From NCBI GenBank assembly GCA_036393975.1, contig DASWFZ010000209.1, forward strand, positions 1-10,542: DNA of 10,542 nucleotides, read 5' to 3'. A model generated the notes under the pieces. The model searched no databases and was not told the DNA's origin. It saw only the letters and a program-made list of their open reading frames with translations. The first letter of the stretch is position 1; the number at the start of each line of letters is the position of its first letter. This DNA comes from 13-1-40CM-64-14 sp036393975 (GTDB taxonomy: Bacteria > Sysuimicrobiota > Sysuimicrobiia > Sysuimicrobiales > Kaftiobacteriaceae). The position numbers were made by a program, and so were the translations under genes. This document shows, piece by piece, positions 5,721 through 10,542 of this stretch.

Positions 5721-6998
5721 TTGGAGCCTGCGAGTAACCCCCTAGGTTGGATAGGTCTGGCGTTGCTGCTATTTCTGTCCGCGGTCGTCTCCGCGGTCGA
5801 AACGGCCGTGCTGGCTGCCAACAAGACAGGTCTGCGCCAGCGCAGCGAGGCCAACGACCCCCGCGCACGCCTGCTCTGCCAGCTCCTGGACGATCCCGGC
5901 CACCTGCGCACGACGCTGCAGGTGGCCAACTACACGGTCAATACCGGCGCCTCCGTACTGGCGGCCCTCCTGTTCCTGACGTGGCTGGGGCCGGGCTGGG
6001 GGTTGTGGCTGGCTGTCGTGGCGATGACGCTCGCGTTGCTGGTCGTCGGCGAGATCGTCCCGAAGACCGTCGCGGCGAAAAATGCCGACTGGCTCGCCCT
6101 GTGGGCCAGCTGGCCCGTGTGGGTCCTCACCGCCGTCCTGACGCCGGTGATCCGGTTCTTGTCGCTGGTCAGCGCCCTCGTGGTGCGACCCCTCGGCGGC
6201 CGCGTCAACGTCGCCGCCCCCTTGGTGACGGAGGAGGAAATCCGGCTGCTGCTCAAGATGGGGCAGGACGAGGGTGTTATTAAGGAAGATGAGGGTCAGA
6301 TGATCCACTCCATCTTCGAGTTCGGCGATACCGTCGTGCGCGAAATCATGACCCCCCGGATCGATATGGTGTGCGTCGCGGACACGACGACGGTGGACGG
6401 CGTCTTGCGCGTGATCCTGGCCGAGGGGCACTCCCGGATTCCCGTGTACCACGACACCATCGATCAGATAGTCGGGATTGTGCACGTCAAGGACATCCTC
6501 AGCCACATCAAGGCCGGACACTACTCCCTGCCCGCGACGGAAGTCATGCGGCCGGCGTACTTCGTCCCTGAGAGCAAGAGGCTAGACGACCTGTTCCGGG
6601 AGATGCGCCGCCGGACGCAGATTGCGATTGTGGTGGATGAATATGGGGGCACGGCCGGGCTCGCGACGGTCGCTGACCTGCTCGAGGAGATTGTGGGGCC
6701 GATCCGGGACGAATACGATGTCGAGGAGAAACTCTTCGAGCGCGTCGACGGAGGCAGTGCCATCGTGGATGGCCGGCTGAGCATCGAGGAAGTTAACGAG
6801 TTGATGGACCTGACCCTCCCGGTGGGGGAGGTGGACACGATCGGCGGGTTCGTGTACGCGCGGCTCGGGCATGTGCCGGTGCCGGGAGAGACGGTCGCCG
6901 CTGGCGACACGGTCATCACCGTCGAGAAGCTAGAGGGTCATCGCGTCGCCCGGGTGCGCATCAGCCGGCGGGTGCCGGCGGAGCCCCTGCCTTCCTAA
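5721..6998 (+). CDS. CNNM/CBS-domain membrane protein (HlyC/CorC/TlyC family)
   Basis: The 425-residue product has the three-part build of the CorC/YhdP/TlyC group. An N-terminal CNNM (DUF21) membrane domain spans about 1-180, with SAVETAVLAAN near its start and GEIVPKTVA at 110-118. A pair of CBS domains follows (about 205-330), opening with EIMTPRIDM (MTPR at 210) and containing GHSRIPVY and VVDEYGGTAG. A C-terminal CorC_HlyC domain (about 345-422) carries VDTIGGFVY and PGET. Family members bind ATP at the CBS pair and have been linked to Mg2+ or other cation export and resistance; the old name haemolysin is misleading. TTG 5721 is supported by AAGGCAGGTGG (5701-5711) about 9 nt upstream. 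It is the first gene after the promoter at 5680 and is followed 5 nt later by the DUF502 gene. The transported ion is not determined by the sequence. Confidence 0.92.
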   Translation: MEPASNPLGWIGLALLLFLSAVVSAVETAVLAANKTGLRQRSEANDPRARLLCQLLDDPGHLRTTLQVANYTVNTGASVLAALLFLTWLGPGWGLWLAVVAMTLALLVVGEIVPKTVAAKNADWLALWASWPVWVLTAVLTPVIRFLSLVSALVVRPLGGRVNVAAPLVTEEEIRLLLKMGQDEGVIKEDEGQMIHSIFEFGDTVVREIMTPRIDMVCVADTTTVDGVLRVILAEGHSRIPVYHDTIDQIVGIVHVKDILSHIKAGHYSLPATEVMRPAYFVPESKRLDDLFREMRRRTQIAIVVDEYGGTAGLATVADLLEEIVGPIRDEYDVEEKLFERVDGGSAIVDGRLSIEEVNELMDLTLPVGEVDTIGGFVYARLGHVPVPGETVAAGDTVITVEKLEGHRVARVRISRRVPAEPLPS

Positions 6999-7003
6999 AC
7001 AGC

Positions 7004-7630
7004 ATGCGCACGCGTCTGCGACGGTACTTTATCACTGGTCTGATCGTCATTCTGCCCATCGCGGTGACCGTCAACGTCCTCGTGTGGTTGTTTTGGACGC
7101 TGGATGGGTTCCTGGGGTGGCTCTTCACGAAGTGGTCCGGTCAGGTCCTCCCGGGAGTCGGGCTCGTCGCCATGCTCGCCACGATCCTCTTGGCCGGGAC
7201 CCTGGCCACCAACGTGCTGGGTCGGCGGATCGTGGGGTGGTTTGACCGCCTTGTCCTGCGGATCCCGTTCGCCCGCAGCATTTACTCCGCCACCAAGCAG
7301 CTCAGCGACAACATCCTCCAGCAGCGCGGCGCCAGCTTTCAACGTCCCGTGCTGGTGGAGTGGCCGCGCCGCGGTCTCTACACCGTGGGCTTCGTCACAG
7401 GGGAGACCGGAGGACGAGTTCAGGAGATCGCCGGGCAACGTGTTCTCAACGTCTTCATCGTGTCCACACCCAATCCGACCAGCGGGTTCGTGATCTTGGT
7501 GCCCTCCGACCAGATCTACTCCCTCGACATGAGCGTCGAGGACGCCCTCAAACTAGTCATGTCGGGAGGGATCGTGTCCCCGACGGAGTCCCGCCTTCCG
7601 GTGTCTGCGCGTCCCGCCGGCGATTCCTGA
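7004..7630 (+). CDS. DUF502 family membrane protein
   Basis: The 208-residue protein matches the DUF502 family, whose function is not established. Two hydrophobic helices are visible (about 9-30 and 52-72), the first preceded by a basic MRTRLRRYF start, which is typical of the family. After the second helix come the conserved segment RIPFARSIYSATKQLSD and a soluble domain with VLVEWPRRGLYTVGFVTGE, VFIVSTPNPTSGFVILVP and a C-terminal VEDALKLVMSGGIVSP motif, all recognisable DUF502 blocks. Start ATG 7004 lies 5 nt after the preceding stop with no clear ribosome site, which suggests translational coupling. Its stop overlaps the cdd start (TGATG). A regulatory or accessory role for the co-encoded CNNM protein is conceivable but unsupported. 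Confidence 0.88.
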   Translation: MRTRLRRYFITGLIVILPIAVTVNVLVWLFWTLDGFLGWLFTKWSGQVLPGVGLVAMLATILLAGTLATNVLGRRIVGWFDRLVLRIPFARSIYSATKQLSDNILQQRGASFQRPVLVEWPRRGLYTVGFVTGETGGRVQEIAGQRVLNVFIVSTPNPTSGFVILVPSDQIYSLDMSVEDALKLVMSGGIVSPTESRLPVSARPAGDS

Positions 7631-8037
7631 TGGCTCGCCTGGGTACTGATGCCGCCCTCGTCGCTGCCGCTGCACGGGCAAGGGAGGCCGCCTACGCGCC
7701 GTACTCTCGCTTTCGGGTGGGCGCCGCTGTACGTACCGCGAGTGGCGCCGTGTACACAGGTGCCAATATCGAAAACGCGTCTTACGGGTTATCGCACTGC
7801 GCGGAACGCGTGGCGATCCACAAGGCGGTCTCGGAGGGCCATCGGCGCTTGGAGGTGGTCGCGGTCGTCGCGGACGGCACCTCGCCGGCTATGCCCTGCG
7901 GAGCATGCCGGCAAGTGATGGCAGAGTTTGGGGTCCGGCGCGTGATCGTGGCCACCCCCGCTGGCCGTCGGAGAGTCCGCTCTTTTAAGGAGTTGCTCCC
8001 CGAACCGTTCTTGGCTGATCGACTCCCCCGGAAGTAA
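7630..8037 (+). CDS. cdd: Cytidine deaminase
   Basis: This is a zinc-dependent cytidine/deoxycytidine deaminase of the small homotetrameric class (135 residues), converting cytidine to uridine in pyrimidine salvage in the cytoplasm. All catalytic elements are present: the substrate segment YAPYSRFRVGAA (22-33), GANIENASYG (44-53) with Asn46 and Glu48 for ribose contact, CAER (57-60) with zinc ligand Cys57 and catalytic Glu59, and PCGAC (89-93) with zinc ligands Cys90 and Cys93. The Thr usually found after CAER is Val61, a mild change. The start overlaps the DUF502 stop by one base. Pairing with era downstream is a common arrangement in Terrabacteria. Confidence 0.97.
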   Translation: MARLGTDAALVAAAARAREAAYAPYSRFRVGAAVRTASGAVYTGANIENASYGLSHCAERVAIHKAVSEGHRRLEVVAVVADGTSPAMPCGACRQVMAEFGVRRVIVATPAGRRRVRSFKELLPEPFLADRLPRK

Positions 8038-8068
8038 CCCACCACTAGGGCCAGCAGGGGACGAGGGG

Positions 8069-9049
8069 ATGGTCGAAACCCGACACGCCTCCCAGGCTCC
8101 CGATTCCCCCCCACCAACTTCCGGACCTGGAAGTTCAGGTCACCGCTCCGGATTCGTCGCGGTCATTGGTCGTCCCAACGTGGGGAAGTCGGCACTGGTA
8201 AACCGTCTGGTCGGGCAGAAAGTGGCCATTACCGCGACCGCCCCGCAGACCACGCGAAGCCGGGTGTCAGGAATTCTCACACAGCCGGGTGTCCAGATCG
8301 TCTTTATCGATACTCCTGGGCTCCATCAGCCCCAGCATCGCTTGGGGGAGTGGATGGTGGATCAAGCCCTCCGCGCGCTGGGGGACGCGGATATCGTCTT
8401 GTTTGTCCTGGATGCCCCCCGGGGCGTGACGCCCGAGGACGAGCAGGTCGCCGCTAGGCTGCCTGTGGGGAGGCCGCCCGTCCTGGCCGTGCTCAACAAG
8501 GCCGATCGAGCCGATCCCGGATCCTTGAAAGAAATGGAGGCGAGCGTTCGCGCCCTCGGGGGGTTTGTCGGAGTCCATGCGGTGTCGGCTGCCACAGGGG
8601 CGAATCTGGACCGCCTAGTAGATCAGGTGGTAGCCCTATTGCCCGAAGGACCGGAGTACTTTCCCCCGGAGATGTTCACAGACCAGCCCCAGCAGTTCCT
8701 TGTCCGCGAACTTGTCCGGGAGCAAGCCATCAGCCTGACCAGAGACGAACTGCCCCACAGCATTGCCGTGGAGATCGAGGAGTTTACAGAGCGCCCTCCC
8801 GCTTCCGCCCGGGGAGGCCCCAAGGACGCGCCCTTGGTCTACATTCGTGCGGTCCTCCACGTCGAACGCGAGTCCCACAAGAAGATGCTGATCGGCCGGG
8901 ATGGCCGGATGCTCAAGGCCATTGGGCAGCGGGCCCGGCGGGAGATCGAGGCGCTCCTGGGGTCTCGGATCTACCTCGAGCTGTGGGTCAAAACGACGAA
9001 GGGCTGGCGAGAGCGCGACGACCTCATCAAGGCGTTCTACCCCGAGTAG
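8069..9049 (+). CDS. era: GTPase Era
   Basis: Era is an essential GTPase that binds 16S rRNA near its 3' end during 30S assembly, acting in the same process as YbeY encoded upstream. The GTPase domain has G1 GRPNVGKS (34-41), the PQTTR switch (59-63), G3 DTPG (81-84), G4 NKAD (143-146) and a G5 SAATG. The C-terminal KH domain is marked by VERESHKKMLIG, the GRDG loop (276-279) and YLELWVKTTKGWRE. At 326 residues it is about 25 longer than usual. The surplus is a low-complexity Pro/Ser-rich N-terminus (1-27), with a small insertion (SARGGPKD) before the KH core. ATG 8069 is supported by AGGGG at 8056-8060, 8 nt upstream; no better in-frame start exists nearer the G1 motif. Confidence 0.97.
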   Translation: MVETRHASQAPDSPPPTSGPGSSGHRSGFVAVIGRPNVGKSALVNRLVGQKVAITATAPQTTRSRVSGILTQPGVQIVFIDTPGLHQPQHRLGEWMVDQALRALGDADIVLFVLDAPRGVTPEDEQVAARLPVGRPPVLAVLNKADRADPGSLKEMEASVRALGGFVGVHAVSAATGANLDRLVDQVVALLPEGPEYFPPEMFTDQPQQFLVRELVREQAISLTRDELPHSIAVEIEEFTERPPASARGGPKDAPLVYIRAVLHVERESHKKMLIGRDGRMLKAIGQRARREIEALLGSRIYLELWVKTTKGWRERDDLIKAFYPE

Positions 9050-9080
9050 TTCCGCAGGTTTCCCCCCACGCGGTTGCCGA

Positions 9081-9109
9081 TGGACCGATGCAGATGCGTC
9101 AGGTACAAT
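9081..9109 (+). promoter_or_regulatory. Putative promoter for the NRAMP-like gene
   Basis: TGGACC (9081-9086, 4/6 match to TTGACA) is separated by exactly 17 nt from TACAAT (9104-9109, 5/6 match to TATAAT). A run of T follows. Transcription would start near 9116 and leave a leader of about 240 nt before the GTG start. It lies 31 nt after the era stop, so the transporter gene can be transcribed on its own. Confidence 0.55.
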
Positions 9110-9115
9110 TTTTTG

Positions 9116-9354
9116 GGCACAGTGAAGATGAAGCAGGGAATTTTTGTCGAGGCGTGGAATCCGTGCGCGGTTCTGGGCAATGATATGTGTCGGCCGCCTG
9201 GTCAATGCCCTCCGTCTGGACCCGGGCGGTGTCACACTCAGCGTGTTGGGATGTGCCGCATTGGCCCCCGGTGGGCTCGGGAGGTCTGGACCGGCCTCCT
9301 CCCGACGCGACTCTCTCACGACGTGCAATCTCATGGCAGTAATGGAGAGAGCGT
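9116..9354 (+). promoter_or_regulatory. Candidate structured 5' leader of the NRAMP-like gene
   Basis: This stretch has no recognised gene but shows ordered base pairing. Hairpin A is 9175-9184 with 9201-9210: nine pairs, one of them G-U, broken by a single A-A mismatch. Hairpin B is TCGGGAGG 9277-9284 with CCTCCCGA 9298-9305, a perfect 8 bp, with an alternative register GGAGG 9280-9284 to CCTCC 9295-9299. A third hairpin adjoins B and covers the ribosome site. Smaller possible stems are ACAC 9234-9237 with GTGT 9243-9246, and GCCC 9264-9267 with GGGC 9273-9276. The 5' part (9104-9148) is AT-rich compared with the rest. I do not recognise the conserved core of the M-box, yybP-ykoY or NiCo riboswitches. 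A reading frame from ATG 9128 crosses the whole leader and ends in a GTGA overlap with the transporter start. Confidence 0.5.
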
Positions 9355-9355
9355 G
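9306..9355 (+). promoter_or_regulatory. Hairpin enclosing the ribosome binding site and start of the NRAMP-like gene
   Basis: CGCG (9306-9309) plus CTCTCTC (9311-9317) pair with GAGAGAGCGTG (9345-9355), leaving A9310 bulged. This gives ten Watson-Crick pairs and one G-U. The 3' strand contains most of the Shine-Dalgarno sequence GGAGAGAG (9344-9351) and the first G of the GTG start. In this fold initiation should be blocked, so the stem can act as a sequestering switch. That it does so is inference. Confidence 0.55.
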
Positions 9356-10542
9356 TGAAAGCTGAAATCCCCGAGATCGTTTCGCCCTCTCTTGTCCCTC
9401 CTTCACTCCGCGACCGCGGGATGAGCGGCCTGGCCCGATTGTTTTTCGGCTTTCGCCGGTCTTCCAAAGCCCTGCGCCTGTTTCTCGCGATCGCGGGTCC
9501 GGGCATCATCGTCATGGTGGCCGACAACGACGCGGGCGGCATTACCACGTACACCGTGACGGGCGCGCAGTACGGCATGCACCTGTTGTGGTTTTTGATT
9601 CTGCTCGGCCCCGTGGCCTATTTCGTTCAGGAAATGACCGTCCGGCTCGGCGCGGTCACGAAACGAGGCCATGCCGAGGCAATCTTTACCTCCTTCGGGC
9701 GCTTCTGGGGATGGTTCTCGTTGCTGGACCTGGTCATGACCGACTGGCTCACGATGATCACCGAATTCATTGGCATGACAGCCGCGTTGAGTATCTTCCA
9801 CGTTCCGCCGGTCCTCACCGTGGTGATCTGCTGGCTCATCATGGGGTCGATGATCATGACCGGACAGTACTGGACGTGGGAGAAGATCACGCTCGGGTTC
9901 GTCGTGCTCAACCTGATCTACATCCCCGCGGCGTTTCTGGTGCATCCGTCCGTCCCTGAGATCCTGCACAACAGCTTCATCCCGCACTTTCCACCGGGCG
10001 GATTCACAAACACGCTCTTCTTCCTGCTCATGGCCAACATCGGGACCACAATTGCCCCCTGGATGCTCTTCTTCCAGCAGAGTTCTGTGGTGGACAAAGG
10101 CCTCAAAGAGAAAGATATCCAGTACGGAAAAATCGACACGCTCATTGGCGCCATCTTGACCGTCGTGGTTGCCGTGGTGCTGATCATCGTCGCCGGGCAG
10201 TTGTTGCAGGGCACGAACGTAGATGATGCCGCGAAAGCCGCCGGCCTGCTAATACCTCAGAACCGCTTCATCGGCACGGTGATGGCGATCGGGTTGTTTG
10301 ACGCCGGCCTCCTGGGCGCGGTGTGCATTTCTCTGGCGAGCTCCTGGGCGTTCGGCGAGGTCTTCGGGTGGGCGCATTCCTTGAACCACAAAGTGCGGGA
10401 AGCGCCGTGGTTTTATGCATACTACTTCTTCGATCTTCTGCTCGCCGGCACGGTCGTGCTGATTCCGAAGGCCCCGCTGGTCCTCATCACCCTGTTCGTG
10501 CAGGTGATAGCCACCACATTGCTCCCGGCGGCGCTGGTGTTC
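9355..10542 (+). CDS. NRAMP-superfamily transporter, NRMT-like (cut by right edge)
   Basis: The 396 visible residues have the fold pattern of SLC11/NRAMP metal transporters, with hydrophobic helices from about residue 40 onward. The TM1 region reads GPGIIVMVADNDAGGI (48-63), then GAQYG and a conserved VQEM. The TM6 region reads IGTTIAPWMLFFQQS, with Ala234-Pro235-Trp236. Canonical NRAMP proteins have DPGN in TM1 and MPHN in TM6, whose Met favours transition metals. Here TM1 is DNDAGG and the Met is Ala234. Loss of that Met is a feature of NRAMP-related Mg2+ transporters (NRMT), so Mg2+ is a reasonable but unproven substrate. GTG 9355 is chosen because GGAG (9344-9347) lies 7 nt upstream. ATG 9421 is a possible later start without a ribosome site. 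The final part lies outside the window. Confidence 0.87.
   Translation, partial: MKAEIPEIVSPSLVPPSLRDRGMSGLARLFFGFRRSSKALRLFLAIAGPGIIVMVADNDAGGITTYTVTGAQYGMHLLWFLILLGPVAYFVQEMTVRLGAVTKRGHAEAIFTSFGRFWGWFSLLDLVMTDWLTMITEFIGMTAALSIFHVPPVLTVVICWLIMGSMIMTGQYWTWEKITLGFVVLNLIYIPAAFLVHPSVPEILHNSFIPHFPPGGFTNTLFFLLMANIGTTIAPWMLFFQQSSVVDKGLKEKDIQYGKIDTLIGAILTVVVAVVLIIVAGQLLQGTNVDDAAKAAGLLIPQNRFIGTVMAIGLFDAGLLGAVCISLASSWAFGEVFGWAHSLNHKVREAPWFYAYYFFDLLLAGTVVLIPKAPLVLITLFVQVIATTLLPAALVF

Noticed and set aside
5769..6521. Minus-strand frame of 250 codons within the CNNM/CBS gene
   Set aside because: It is antisense to a gene with firm domain matches, has low-complexity charged composition and no ribosome site.
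9116..9354. M-box, yybP-ykoY or T-box RNA in the NRAMP-like leader
   Set aside because: I could not find the conserved core segments of these RNAs by eye; GTCTGGACC occurs twice but is not a T-box antiterminator bulge. A covariance search is still needed.
9144..9365. Second leader frame of 73 codons with a partly hydrophobic product
   Set aside because: It has a non-canonical start without a ribosome site, overlaps the transporter start by 11 nt and has no family resemblance.

Overview
The window is about 10.5 kb of GC-rich (roughly 63-65 %) bacterial chromosome. Genes are densely packed and every gene I can support is on the + strand. The core genes (an AhrC/ArgR-type repressor, ybeY, a short Gram-positive-type dgkA, a CNNM/CBS protein, a DUF502 protein, tetrameric cdd, era) resemble gene neighbourhoods of Terrabacteria such as Firmicutes, Armatimonadota and allied candidate phyla. 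The transporter binding protein has a secretory signal without a lipobox and several conserved cysteines, which would suit a diderm envelope. Genus or phylum cannot be fixed from the sequence alone. I see no mobile element, phage, CRISPR array, tRNA or rRNA.

Layout. (1) 1-303 is the C-terminal half of an arginine repressor cut by the left edge. (2) 375-1342 is ybeY followed by dgkA, joined by a TAATG overlap. (3) 1629-5619 is a complete general L-amino acid ABC importer, aapJ-aapQ-aapM-aapP, with one stem-loop after the binding-protein gene and another before the ATPase gene. (4) 5721-9049 is a four-gene unit (CNNM/CBS protein, DUF502, cdd, era) behind a clear extended -10 promoter. (5) 9050-9354 is a leader with a plausible promoter and several hairpins, the last of which encloses the Shine-Dalgarno sequence and first base of the start codon of the next gene. 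(6) 9355 to the right edge is an NRAMP-superfamily transporter with non-canonical metal-site motifs.

How the parts relate. ybeY, dgkA, cdd and era form a widely conserved housekeeping neighbourhood (rRNA maturation, lipid recycling, pyrimidine salvage, 30S assembly). Here the amino acid uptake operon sits between dgkA and the CNNM gene and splits it. ArgR upstream and an amino acid importer downstream make an arginine-uptake link conceivable, but I see no recognisable ARG box. The CNNM/CBS protein and the terminal NRAMP-like gene may both act in divalent cation (possibly Mg2+) handling.

The most interesting stretch is 9104-9360. A roughly 240-nt leader ends in an 11-bp stem over the ribosome binding site of an NRAMP-related gene. 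I could not match it to a known metal riboswitch by eye, and an upstream reading frame overlaps the start codon in GTGA fashion. It is a candidate undescribed cis-regulatory RNA; everything beyond the visible base pairing is inference.
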